Below are positions 42,317 to 52,990 of a DNA stretch of 64,000 nt, piece after piece (the stretch's first letter is position 1; every line of letters starts with the position of its first letter). The stretch is from contig NZ_RKME01000006.1 in the NCBI RefSeq assembly GCF_003797825.1, positions 124,001 through 188,000 on the forward strand, read 5' to 3'. The position numbers and the translations under genes are program-made. The notes under the pieces were generated by a model. That model saw only the letters and a list, made by a program, of their open reading frames with translations. It was not told the origin of the DNA and did not search any database. Source of the stretch: Gordonia sp. OPL2. Lineage in GTDB: Bacteria; Actinomycetota; Actinomycetes; Mycobacteriales; Mycobacteriaceae.

Positions 42317-44668
42317 TCAGTCCATCCGGCGGTACGGCTCGCAGCCGGGCGGGGCCTTGGGGGCCTCGCGCCGGGCCATCTCGGGGATCGGTTTGCTCAC
42401 CGGCGCGTCGTCGAGGGTGAACTTGTCGCCGTGGTGCGCGAGGTCGATCGGCGGCCCCGACAGCAGGCGGTAGGTGGCGGTGTCGCGATCGATCGCCACC
42501 ACGATCTTGGACTCGCCGACCGCCATGCGGAACGACAGGTAGGTGAGCCGGCTCGGCAGACGCGGCGCGAAGGTGATCTTGCCGCCGAAGTCACGCATGC
42601 CGCCGAATCCGGCGACGCAGTCGGTCCAGGCGCCGGCCAACGCCGCGATGTGCAGGCCGCTCGACACGTTGTCGTGCAGATCGTGCAGATCGGTGAACAC
42701 CGACTCGCACATGAGGTCGTAGGACAGGTCGAGGTAGCCGACCTCCGCCGCGACGACGGCCTCGCAGCACGCGGACAGCGACGAGTCGCGAACGGTCAGC
42801 GGGTAGTAGTAGTCGAAGTTGCGCAACTTCTGCTCGGGTGTGAACGCATTACCGAACATGTACATCGCGAAGACGAGGTCGGCCTGCTTGACCACCTGCT
42901 TGCGGTACAGGTCGTAGTACGGATAGTTCAGCAACAGCGGATACTTGCCCACCGACGACTCGAAATCCCATGCGCCGAGCAAGGTGAACGATTCGCACTG
43001 CTGATGGACGCCGAGCGCCTCGTCGTAGGGGATCGACATGTCGTCGGCACAGGACTCCCAGTGCGCCGCCTCCGCGACGGTGACGCCGAGTTCCCTTGCG
43101 ACGTCGGGTCGTCGGTGCACGGCCGCCACTGCGTCCCGAAGATTCTGCTGCGCAGCCAGATTGGTGAACACATTGTTGTTGACGACGGCGGTGTACTCAT
43201 CGGGACCGGTGACACCGTCGATACGGAACTTGCCGTTGACGTCGTGGTGGCCGAGGCCGGCGAAGAGCCGTGCGGTCTCGACCAGCAACTCGACGCCGCA
43301 TTCGGTCTCGAACTGCTCATCGTCGGTGGCGCGCAGGTAGCGGGCCGTCGCGTTGGCGATGTCGGCGCTGACGTGGACGCCCGCGGTACCGGCCGGCCAG
43401 TAGCCCGAACACTCGTCTCCGTTGATGGAGCGCCAGGGGAACATGGCGCCGCGCTGTCCGAGTTCGGCGGCTCGACTCTTGGCCTTGTCCATGGTCGCGT
43501 GCCGCCAGCGCAACTCCTCGCCGGCCGCCGCGGGGACGGTGTAGGTGAGCATCGGGAGGATGAAACTCTCGGTGTCCCAGAAGGTGTGGCCGTCATAGCC
43601 GGGACCGGTGAGTCCCTTGGCAGGGATCGCGCGCGATTGCCCGCGCGCCCCGGCCTGCAGCACGTGGAACAGTGCGAACCGGACCGCCTGCTGTAGTTCC
43701 GGATCTCCGTCGAGTTCGACGTCGGCGTCGCGCCAGAAGTCCTCGAGGTAGGTGATCTGGTCGGCTTTCAGTGCGTCCCAGCCGGTTTCCATCGCCATCG
43801 CCAGGGCGGCATCGACCTGTGCACGCAGCGCGGGTACCGAACGCCGCGCCGACCATCCGTACCCCATGTACTTGGTCAGCGAGAGTTTGCTGCCCTGCGG
43901 CACATTCGCGGCGACCGTGAGGCGGGCCAGATCCGAGTCGGCACGGATGAAGGCATCGGCCTTGTCCGGGAAGTCGATCTCGTGATCCATACCGGCCGCG
44001 ACGTGGAGACCGGAGGTCTTGGTGTGGTGGACGAGCATGCCCCAGTAGTTGCGGCACGCGGCGAGATCGGAGACGAGCGGCTGATCGAGCGCCGCGGCCA
44101 GACGCGGGTCATTGCCCGGCGCCGGGATCGGCTCGTTGGCCAGCAGGTCCGACTGCAGCACGAGCTTCATGTCCTCGCCGATCGGCTCCACCTCGTAGCG
44201 GATGGCCGCGATCGTACGTTTGGTGAAGGACACGAGACGTTCGGACCGGATGCGGACCGTGCGCCCGGTGGGCGACGTCCACAGCGTATGGCGGCGCAAT
44301 GTCCCGGTGCGGAAATCGAGGGTGCGTTCGTGTTCGACGGTGCGCCCGTAGCGCAGGTCCATCGGCTCGTCCTCGACGAGCAGACGGATGATCTTGCCGT
44401 CGGTGACATTGACCACGGTCTGCCCGGATTCCGGGTAGCCGTAGCCACTTTCGGCGTACGGCAGTCCGCGGGTCTCGTAGAACCCGTTGAGGTAGGTGCC
44501 GGGATGGTCGACCGGCTCGCCCTCCTCGAACGTGCCGCGCAGGCCGATGTGGCCGTTCGACAACGCGAACAGCGTCTCGGTGCGGCCGAGCATGTCGACG
44601 TCGAGGCCGCGCCAGCGCAGCTGCCACGGGTGGACGTCGAAGCCGTGTTCCATCGCGCTCGGGCTCAT
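42317..44668 (-). CDS. GH65 disaccharide phosphorylase (maltose/trehalose/kojibiose type)
   Basis: A 783-aa inverting phosphorylase that splits an alpha-glucosyl disaccharide with phosphate to beta-glucose-1-phosphate and glucose. GH65 marks: GLRGTFEEGEP near residue 45, FWDTESFILPMLTYT in the barrel, and the catalytic acid Glu491 in TGPDEYTAVVNNN. ATG 44668 overlaps the upstream pgmB stop (ATGA), a pairing seen in Rv3400-Rv3401. The exact disaccharide cannot be told. Confidence 0.92.
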   Translation of the reverse strand: MSPSAMEHGFDVHPWQLRWRGLDVDMLGRTETLFALSNGHIGLRGTFEEGEPVDHPGTYLNGFYETRGLPYAESGYGYPESGQTVVNVTDGKIIRLLVEDEPMDLRYGRTVEHERTLDFRTGTLRRHTLWTSPTGRTVRIRSERLVSFTKRTIAAIRYEVEPIGEDMKLVLQSDLLANEPIPAPGNDPRLAAALDQPLVSDLAACRNYWGMLVHHTKTSGLHVAAGMDHEIDFPDKADAFIRADSDLARLTVAANVPQGSKLSLTKYMGYGWSARRSVPALRAQVDAALAMAMETGWDALKADQITYLEDFWRDADVELDGDPELQQAVRFALFHVLQAGARGQSRAIPAKGLTGPGYDGHTFWDTESFILPMLTYTVPAAAGEELRWRHATMDKAKSRAAELGQRGAMFPWRSINGDECSGYWPAGTAGVHVSADIANATARYLRATDDEQFETECGVELLVETARLFAGLGHHDVNGKFRIDGVTGPDEYTAVVNNNVFTNLAAQQNLRDAVAAVHRRPDVARELGVTVAEAAHWESCADDMSIPYDEALGVHQQCESFTLLGAWDFESSVGKYPLLLNYPYYDLYRKQVVKQADLVFAMYMFGNAFTPEQKLRNFDYYYPLTVRDSSLSACCEAVVAAEVGYLDLSYDLMCESVFTDLHDLHDNVSSGLHIAALAGAWTDCVAGFGGMRDFGGKITFAPRLPSRLTYLSFRMAVGESKIVVAIDRDTATYRLLSGPPIDLAHHGDKFTLDDAPVSKPIPEMARREAPKAPPGCEPYRRMD

Positions 44669-45375
44669 GCGGGGAGCAATTCGTCGAGATCGTTCACGAC
44701 GACGCTGGCCCCGGCGGAGCGCATCGCGTCGGCCTGGGAACCACCGACACGATCGATGGCGACGACGTAGCCGAACTCACCGGCGACGGCTGCCTCCACG
44801 CCGGAGATGGCGTCCTCGAACACCGCGGCCTGCGCGGGCGCCACGCCCATCAGTTCGGCGCCGAGCAGGAACGAGTCGGGCGCGGGTTTGCCGCGTAAAC
44901 CCTGTGCGGCGACAGCCAATCCGTCGACCCGCACCTCCACGAACCTCGTGAGGTCGGCTGCGTCCAGCACGGCTGCTCCATTCTTCGACGACGTCACGAC
45001 AGCGATCCGCAATCCGGCCTCGCGGGCCGCCTCGAGGTATCGCACCGAACCAGGGTAGGGATCGACTCCCTTCGTCTCCAACGTGGCGACGAACACGTCG
45101 TTCTTGCCCGCACCGATCGCGGCCATCGTCTGCTCGGGCACATCGTCGAGACCGCGGGAATGCAGGAACGCACGAACCCCGTCGTCGCGCGGACGCCCGT
45201 CCACGTAGTCGAGGTAGTCCTGTTCGGTGAACTCGACGAAGTTCTCCGGGTCGCGCTCGGAGAGGAACGCGTCGAACGCCTGTTTCCACGCCGAGCGATG
45301 AAGCACCGCTGTGGACGTCAACACGCCGTCGAGATCGAACAGTGCCACCGATGTCGTCTCTGGCAAACCCAACAC
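44665..45375 (-). CDS. pgmB: beta-phosphoglucomutase (HAD family)
   Basis: A 236-aa HAD phosphatase-fold mutase converting beta-glucose-1-phosphate to glucose-6-phosphate. Motif I DLDGVLTST, motif II VTSSKNG, Lys in RGKPAPDSFL, motif IV FEDAISGVEAA. GTG 45375 is 7 nt after TAGCGT (leaderless). It is upstream of and translationally coupled to the GH65 gene, whose product it would use. Confidence 0.92.
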   Translation of the reverse strand: MLGLPETTSVALFDLDGVLTSTAVLHRSAWKQAFDAFLSERDPENFVEFTEQDYLDYVDGRPRDDGVRAFLHSRGLDDVPEQTMAAIGAGKNDVFVATLETKGVDPYPGSVRYLEAAREAGLRIAVVTSSKNGAAVLDAADLTRFVEVRVDGLAVAAQGLRGKPAPDSFLLGAELMGVAPAQAAVFEDAISGVEAAVAGEFGYVVAIDRVGGSQADAMRSAGASVVVNDLDELLPA

Positions 45376-45484
45376 GGTCGAAACGCTACCTGTCCGAGCG
45401 ATGACTGGCGCGGCATGCGAGGCGATTGGCGTGTGGCCGCCGGTACACCCGAGGTCAGGGCGGCCGAGGTCGGGGTGCCCGGCG

Positions 45485-46177
45485 TCAGGCGGTCGCGGGG
45501 TCGGCGTCGAAGAAGTCGGTCGAGTCCAGTTGTCGGATCAGGCGATCGCGTGCGTCGTCGAACCGTGCGTGGATCTCGGCCCGGATGGCCGCGGTGTCGC
45601 CGGCGCGGAGGTGCTCGATGAGTCGACGATGGCTCGACACCGCCTCCCGTGCCCACTCCGGGTCGCGTGCGTAGAGGTCGTACGGGGTGTACTTGCTCGC
45701 CGAGAACACGAACCAGGCGAGCTTAGTGCTGTTCGCGGTGAGGTTCACCTGGCGGTGAAAGGCGAACTCGCCCCGCAGGATCGCCGTGTGGTCGCCGGCG
45801 TCGACGGCCTCCTCCAGCGAGTCGACGAGCTGGTGCATCCGGGTCAGGTGCGCGGCCAGGTCGGGATGGTGTGCAGCGTGGGTGGCCAGGCGGGCGGAGA
45901 GTTCGGCCTGCATCCAGAAGATGTCCACGATGTCGCCGCGGTCGAGTGCCTCGACGATGAACCCGCGATGCGGCGACGACCGCACCAGCCCCTCGCCGCG
46001 CAGCGTCACCAGTGCCTCGCGGACCGGGGTGACGCTGCACCCGAGCGACGACGCGGTCTCGTCGAGGCGGATGTGGTCGCCGGGTCGGAGCTCACCCGTC
46101 ATGATCCGGTCGCGCAACGTGTCGGCGACCTCGTCGGTCAACTGGGTTCGTCGCAGGTGTGTCTGTTGCAGCGTCAC
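45485..46177 (-). CDS. GntR-family regulator, FCD (FadR-like) type
   Basis: A 230-aa regulator: winged helix (about 15-75, LRDRIMTGELRPGDHIRLD, CSVTPVREALVTLRGEGLV) and a helical FCD effector domain with metal-ligand-like His residues (EFAFHRQV, SSHRRLIEHL). GTG 46177 is chosen at the conserved start; the longer frame is not supported. It is divergent from phzF across about 245 bp. Target and ligand unknown; phzF or pgmB are candidates. Confidence 0.85.
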   Translation of the reverse strand: MTLQQTHLRRTQLTDEVADTLRDRIMTGELRPGDHIRLDETASSLGCSVTPVREALVTLRGEGLVRSSPHRGFIVEALDRGDIVDIFWMQAELSARLATHAAHHPDLAAHLTRMHQLVDSLEEAVDAGDHTAILRGEFAFHRQVNLTANSTKLAWFVFSASKYTPYDLYARDPEWAREAVSSHRRLIEHLRAGDTAAIRAEIHARFDDARDRLIRQLDSTDFFDADPATA

Positions 46178-46330
46178 GGCGCTCGAATCTGTGCGGTCTG
46201 TCGTCTGTGCGAAGGCAATGCGCGGACGCCACGCGGCCGCGCGTCCGGGCTGAGTTCGGATGTCGCCGACGTGCCCCTCGCACAACCACCCCGACCGCGG
46301 CTGTGAGTCACGCCGGCGACGAGACTGGAC

Positions 46331-46356
46331 AGTATCAGATGACATATATGAAATGT
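46331..46356. promoter_or_regulatory. A/T-rich palindromic site in the phzF/FCD-regulator intergenic region
   Basis: An A/T-rich island around CATATATG (46343-46350), a perfect 8-bp palindrome, about 65 bp before phzF. It stands out in GC-rich surroundings and is placed where an FCD regulator could bind. Tentative. Confidence 0.35.
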
Positions 46357-46421
46357 GAGCGTCGCCGGCGAACAGCCGAAATCCGTTTGGCACCTCGGAC
46401 CCCGGCGGCGAGGATGGACGG

Positions 46422-47264
46422 GTGACTCGTCGATTCGCCCAAGTTGATGTCTTCTCCGCAGTCCCCGTGGCCGGGAACCCGGTGGCCGTCGTGATCGACG
46501 CCGAGGGGCTCGACGACGACGCGATGGCCGCCTTCGCCCGCTGGACCAACCTCTCTGAGACGACGTTCCTCCTCCCCCCGACGACACCGGACGCCGACTA
46601 TCGCCTACGGATCTTCACGCCGGGCGGGGAACTGCCGTTCGCCGGTCATCCGACCCTGGGATCGGCCCATGCGTGGCTGCAGGCCGGCGGCACCCCACGA
46701 GGCGACCGACTCGTCCAGGAATGCGGGGTCGGATTGGTCGCGATCCGCTCCGATGGTGATCGACTGGCCTTCGCTGCGCCCCCGCTTGCGAGGTCCGGGC
46801 CGGTCGACGAGGCGACGGTGCGGGAAGTGAGTTCCGCGCTCGGGCTCCTCGACGGCGAGGTCACCGCGGCCGAGTGGGTCGCCAACGGCCCCGGCTGGAT
46901 GGCACTGATGCTGGGATCAGGCCGTCGCGTGCTCGAGATCGACCCGGACATGGCAGCACTCGGCATGCACGAGGTGGGCGTCGTCGGCCCGTACGTCGAC
47001 GGACTGCCCGGCGAGCCGGAGATCGCGTTCGAGGTGCGCGCCTTCGTCCCCGGACAGGGCGTTCCCGAGGACCCGGTCACCGGGAGCCTCAACGCGGGGA
47101 TCGCCGTCTGGTTGCGGCGAGAGGGCCTGGCGCCCGAGTCGTACGTCGCGGCGCAGGGCACGGCGCTCGGTCGGTCCGGTCGGGTGCACATCGACGACGA
47201 CGGCACCGACATCTGGGTGGGGGGTGCGGCCACGACTGTCATCGCTGGCACAGTGGTGCTGTGA
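46422..47264 (+). CDS. PhzF-family isomerase
   Basis: A 280-aa protein of the PhzF/diaminopimelate-epimerase fold: QVDVFSAVPVAGNPVAVV, NLSETTFLL with the catalytic Glu, and FTPGGELPFAGHPTLGSAHA, then EDPVTGSLNAGIAVWL. Phenazine genes are absent, so the substrate is unknown, as for most PhzF homologues. GTG 46422 has GAGGA 7 nt upstream. It overlaps tatD by 4 bp. Confidence 0.9.
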   Translation: MTRRFAQVDVFSAVPVAGNPVAVVIDAEGLDDDAMAAFARWTNLSETTFLLPPTTPDADYRLRIFTPGGELPFAGHPTLGSAHAWLQAGGTPRGDRLVQECGVGLVAIRSDGDRLAFAAPPLARSGPVDEATVREVSSALGLLDGEVTAAEWVANGPGWMALMLGSGRRVLEIDPDMAALGMHEVGVVGPYVDGLPGEPEIAFEVRAFVPGQGVPEDPVTGSLNAGIAVWLRREGLAPESYVAAQGTALGRSGRVHIDDDGTDIWVGGAATTVIAGTVVL

Positions 47265-48187
47265 GCGAGACGTCTCCCGCCGACAGCCCGACCGAGCCCA
47301 CCCCGCCCGAAACCTCCCGGCCCGAGACCGAGAGCAACAAGGCCGCACGCAAGCGTCGTCGGCGCGAACCTCCGCCGGACCCGAAGCCGCTGCCGGGCCT
47401 GGTCGACGCTCACACCCACCTCGCCGCCTGCGGCGGTCGCGATCCGGAGTCGGTCGCCGCGATTCTCGACCACGCCGAGCGCGTCGGGGTCGAACAGGTC
47501 GTCACCGTCGCCGACGACATGGTCGACGCCCGCTGGGCACTCGATGCCGCGCGTTGGGACCGACGGGCGTTCGCGGCGGTGGCCCTGCATCCCACTCACG
47601 CCGGTGAACTGGACGACGCGGCGAAGGCCGAACTCGAGTCGATGGTCGCGGACCCGAGAGTCGTCGCGGTGGGGGAGACCGGGCTCGATTACTACTGGCC
47701 GGGGAAGTCCGAATCGTGCGCGAGTCCGGAGATCCAGGCCGAGGCGTTCCGCTGGCACATCGACCTCGCCAGGCGCGTGGGGAAGCCGCTGATGATCCAC
47801 AACCGGGAGGCCGACCGCGATCTCCTCGACATCCTCGCCGACGAGACGGCACCCGAGACCGTGATAATGCACTGCTTCTCCGGTGACCGAAACGTTGCAC
47901 GCGAATGTGTGGAGCGCGGATACATCCTGAGTTTCGCCGGAACCGTGAGCTTCGCGAACGCCGACGAACTGCGTGCAGCGGCCGAGCTCGTGCCCGACGA
48001 GCAGATCCTGGTGGAGACCGATGCGCCGTTCCTGACCGCGCATCCCTACCGTGGCCAGCCAAATCAGTCGTATTGCCTGCCCTACACCGCGCGAGCGCTC
48101 GCCGAGGTCCGCGGCATCGACGACCTCACCATGTCGCGACTGCTGGGCGACAACGCCCGACGGGTCTACCGGTTACCTTTGCAGTAA
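47261..48187 (+). CDS. tatD: TatD-family metal-dependent hydrolase/DNase
   Basis: A 308-aa TIM-barrel hydrolase with metal ligands in LVDAHTHL, VGETGLDYYWP, MIHNREADRDLL, MHCFSGD and VETDAPFLTAHP. TatD enzymes act as 3'-5' exonucleases in DNA repair and turnover. The first about 45 residues are a charged Pro/Glu/Arg extension. GTG 47261 overlaps the phzF stop (GTGA). It precedes rpfB as in Rv1008-Rv1009. Confidence 0.93.
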   Translation: MSETSPADSPTEPTPPETSRPETESNKAARKRRRREPPPDPKPLPGLVDAHTHLAACGGRDPESVAAILDHAERVGVEQVVTVADDMVDARWALDAARWDRRAFAAVALHPTHAGELDDAAKAELESMVADPRVVAVGETGLDYYWPGKSESCASPEIQAEAFRWHIDLARRVGKPLMIHNREADRDLLDILADETAPETVIMHCFSGDRNVARECVERGYILSFAGTVSFANADELRAAAELVPDEQILVETDAPFLTAHPYRGQPNQSYCLPYTARALAEVRGIDDLTMSRLLGDNARRVYRLPLQ

Positions 48188-48288
48188 TCACCCCGGTTCG
48201 TTATCGTATTGTGATCCCGCTGCCATGGGCGGCGATTCCCGGTCAGATGGGCTGTACACAGTCCGGGGGGCCTCGGACATCGCGTGTG

Positions 48289-48297
48289 GTCACAGCG
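48289..48297 (+). promoter_or_regulatory. MtrA-like box upstream of rpfB
   Basis: GTCACAGCG, identical to the core reported for MtrA sites in mycobacteria, 34 bp before the rpfB start. A single 9-mer is weak evidence on its own, but rpfB is a known MtrA target in M. tuberculosis. Confidence 0.5.
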
Positions 48298-48327
48298 TGG
48301 AGACTTCTGTCCCCGACCAGGATGTAG

Positions 48328-50303
<1,976 letters not shown>

Positions 50304-50392
50304 CCCTCGCGGTCTGCGCCCGGTTCCCCTACCTGTTCCCGGCTTTTCCCGAGCGTCGGCATGGGTGGGGCCGGACGGTCGACAATGGAGGC

Positions 50393-50944
50393 ATGGCCGA
50401 CATCCGGACGACGCGGCTCCACCTCCGACGACCCGACGAGAGCGACGTGGACGCGATCTTCTCTGCCTGCCAGGATTCCGACATCCAGCGTTTCACGCTC
50501 GTACCGGTTCCGTACCGCCGCGAGGATGCCGAACATTTCGTCCGGGTCGTCGCTGTGCATCCCCGGTCCTCTGTGTGGACCATCCGAACGCTGCTCGACG
50601 ACACCTTCGTCGGCGTCGCCGGACTGCGCATGGCCGACGACGTCGGCACGCTCGGCTACTGGTGTGCGGCCCCACAGCGTGGTCGCGGGTACCTCGGTGA
50701 GGCGGTCGCGACGGTCGTCGACCATGGGTTCACCGTCGTCGGCGCCGGCACCATCCGGTGGAGTGCGCTGCTGGACAACGTCGCGTCCGCCCGACTGGCC
50801 GCGTCGCTCGGGTTCCGATACATCGGCCGACGGACGGAGACCGCCCATGGGCTCGACGAGCAGGTGAACACCGCCGAGCTCCTCCGGTCCGATCCGCGCG
50901 AACCCCGCGCGTGGCCGGCCGCCGTCGTGGGCCCGAACCCCTGA
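50393..50944 (+). CDS. GNAT acetyltransferase
   Basis: A 183-aa RimJ/RimL-type [23 protein letters not shown] at the start, acetyl-CoA loop [19 protein letters not shown], and [20 protein letters not shown] 50393 has GACAAT 6 nt before it (possible -10) and GGAGG very close. Substrate unknown. It lies between rsmA and ispE, where mycobacteria have no gene. Confidence 0.85.
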   Translation: MADIRTTRLHLRRPDESDVDAIFSACQDSDIQRFTLVPVPYRREDAEHFVRVVAVHPRSSVWTIRTLLDDTFVGVAGLRMADDVGTLGYWCAAPQRGRGYLGEAVATVVDHGFTVVGAGTIRWSALLDNVASARLAASLGFRYIGRRTETAHGLDEQVNTAELLRSDPREPRAWPAAVVGPNP

Positions 50945-50988
50945 CGGGACGCCGACGACCACGCGTTCGTCCATTACGCTGGACTCCT

Positions 50989-51924
50989 GTGTCTCGAGCC
51001 TCGTTGTCGGTGGTGTCCGACGCCGTCACCGTGCGCGTTCCGGCCAAGGTGAATCTGTACCTCGGCGTGGGCCCACTCCGTGCCGACGGTTACCACGACC
51101 TGGTCACCGTGTTCCAAGCGCTGTCGTTGTGCGATGACGTCCGGGTCAGTCCCTCCACCGAGCTCGGTGTGACGACCACCGGCGAGGGCGCCGCCGATGT
51201 CCCCGCCGACGGCACGAACCTCGCCGCCCGTGCGGTCACCGAGGTGGCGCGCCGGGCCGGCCGACCACCTCGGGTCGCGATCGACGTCACCAAGCGCATA
51301 CCCGTTGCCGGCGGTATGGCCGGCGGATCGGCCGACGCCGCCGGCGCCCTGGTCGGTGTGATCGACCTGTGGGGACTCGACATCGATCGGGACGAACAAT
51401 CCGAGATCGCCGCCGGACTGGGCAGCGACGTGCCGTTCGCGCTGCACGGGGGGACGGCTCTCGGCACGGGACGGGGAGAACAGCTGATGCCGATCCTCGC
51501 GCGCGGGGAGTTCCACTGGGTGCTGGCCATGTCGAAGTCGGGCCTGTCGACCCCGGCCGTCTATCACGAACTGGACCGGTTGCGGGAGAACAGATCTGAC
51601 ACCGACATCGTCACCGAACGGCCGGACGAGCTGATGGCCGCATTGACCTCGGGGGACCCGCATCGGGTCGCGCCGTTGCTGCGCAACGATCTCCAGCCCG
51701 CCGCGCTCAGTCTGCAGCCGGCCCTCCGTCGGACGCTGCGTGCGGGTATCGATGCGGGGGCACTCAACGGCATCGTGTCCGGCTCCGGCCCCACGTGTGC
51801 TTTCTTGTGCGCGGATGAGACCGCGGCGGTCAATGTCGCGGCAGAGTTGTCCGGTGCAGGCGTCGCCCGGGCCGTGCGCACCGCGAGCGGTCCGGTGCCG
51901 GGGGCCCGCGTTCTCGTCGACTGA
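50989..51924 (+). CDS. ispE: 4-diphosphocytidyl-2-C-methyl-D-erythritol kinase
   Basis: MEP-pathway kinase for isoprenoid precursors, in a 311-aa GHMP-kinase fold. Motifs: [37 protein letters not shown] (ATP loop) and [16 protein letters not shown] 50989 is 8 nt after TACGCT. Convergent with the GH25 gene, 6 bp between stops. Confidence 0.94.
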   Translation: MSRASLSVVSDAVTVRVPAKVNLYLGVGPLRADGYHDLVTVFQALSLCDDVRVSPSTELGVTTTGEGAADVPADGTNLAARAVTEVARRAGRPPRVAIDVTKRIPVAGGMAGGSADAAGALVGVIDLWGLDIDRDEQSEIAAGLGSDVPFALHGGTALGTGRGEQLMPILARGEFHWVLAMSKSGLSTPAVYHELDRLRENRSDTDIVTERPDELMAALTSGDPHRVAPLLRNDLQPAALSLQPALRRTLRAGIDAGALNGIVSGSGPTCAFLCADETAAVNVAAELSGAGVARAVRTASGPVPGARVLVD

Positions 51925-51930
51925 GGAGTC

Positions 51931-52671
51931 TCAGCTGCCGAAGACGTTGATGGCGTTGCCGTAGGCGCGCAGCGAGGCGATCGAGCCGTTGTAGCGGTTC
52001 AGGTCGACACGCGTGGGAACACCGGGCAGCCACCCGGAACTGGTGAACTGCCAGAACTTCCACGTCCGCCAACCGCCGCGCGGCATCTCGGGTGCGCCTC
52101 GCCCGTTGTACGACGCGATCCACAACGGGTGGTCGGCGAACTCACGGGTGGCGCCCATCGCGGTGTTCCAGAAGTTCGGGTAGGTGTACAGGATCGTCTT
52201 GCGACCGGTCAGCGGCTCGAGAACGGCGAAGAACTCCCGTGTCCAGGCGGCCAGCGCCCGCGGCCCGAGTCCGCCGGAGTGCTCGAGGTCGAGGACCGGA
52301 GGGAGGTCGAGGATGCCGTTCTGTCCGAGGACGACCGCTGCGTAGAACAGCGCCTGTGGTGCGGCGGGACGACTCGGATCGGCGTAATGATAGGTGCCCC
52401 GGATGAGTCCCGCCGCACGCATCGCGAGACTGTCCTGCACGAAATACGGGTTGACGTACCACGTGGATTCGGTCGCCTTGACCATCGCGATCTGCTGCCC
52501 CGATGCCCGCACGGCGAACCAGTTGATCGATGCGCCACCCGGATGCTGATGGCTCGACACGTCCGGGCCGATCTGCGGGGCGGCTGTCGCTCCCGGTGCG
52601 ATCGTCGTCGCACCGGTCAGCGCGACGGTGCCGGCGATGACGGCGGTCACGATCGATCGTCGAAGGACCAC
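51931..52671 (-). CDS. GH25 family muramidase (secreted lysozyme-like)
   Basis: A 246-aa exported protein: signal peptide (about 1-30, VTAVIAGTVALTGATT, ending ATAAP) and a GH25 barrel with DVSSHQHPGG, VKATESTWYVNPYF, GTYHYADPS and the catalytic LDLEHSGG pair. It likely cleaves peptidoglycan. I chose GTG 52671, 7 nt after TAGCGT (leaderless); a longer frame to 52818 runs through the 21-bp repeat array and has no signal for translation. Confidence 0.88.
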   Translation of the reverse strand: MVLRRSIVTAVIAGTVALTGATTIAPGATAAPQIGPDVSSHQHPGGASINWFAVRASGQQIAMVKATESTWYVNPYFVQDSLAMRAAGLIRGTYHYADPSRPAAPQALFYAAVVLGQNGILDLPPVLDLEHSGGLGPRALAAWTREFFAVLEPLTGRKTILYTYPNFWNTAMGATREFADHPLWIASYNGRGAPEMPRGGWRTWKFWQFTSSGWLPGVPTRVDLNRYNGSIASLRAYGNAINVFGS

Positions 52672-52730
52672 GACAGCCACGCTAGGGGAGATCGTCGTCC
52701 TTCGCAGATCATTTCGCCGGTTCGAGCGGA

Positions 52731-52948
52731 ACCTCGTCGATCGTGCCCGGCGTCTCGTCGATCGTGCCCAGGATCTCGTCGATCGTGCCCAGGATCTCGT
52801 CGACTGTGCCTGGACCACGTCCCTGCCTGGGTCTGCTTGGGCTCACGGGGTCGTCGTGGGCACGGTCAGCGAAATTCTGGGCACAGTCGGCGGATTCTTG
52901 GGCACGATCGGCGAGATTCATCGGCGAGATTCTCGGGCACGATCGGCG
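52731..52948. repeat. inverted arrays of 21-bp minisatellite units upstream of the ABC-F gene
   Basis: Four units of 21 bp run forward at about 52732-52815 (52753-52773 and 52774-52794 are identical). About 40 bp further on, three 21-bp units at 52858-52920 and a degenerate fourth to 52948 run in the reverse orientation (shared core GGGCACGATC / GATCGTGCCC). The arrays can pair into a large stem. The 52672-52990 gap otherwise holds only the two leaderless promoters at its edges. Confidence 0.85.
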
Positions 52949-52990
52949 CTGCCGACGGCCCGCCGACGACGCGTTGCTAGGGTCTACCGA

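Noticed and set aside
52628..52990. N-terminal extension of the ABC-F protein through the 21-bp repeats
   Set aside because: ABC-F homology begins right after GTG 52991, which has its own -10 box; the extension is mostly minisatellite.
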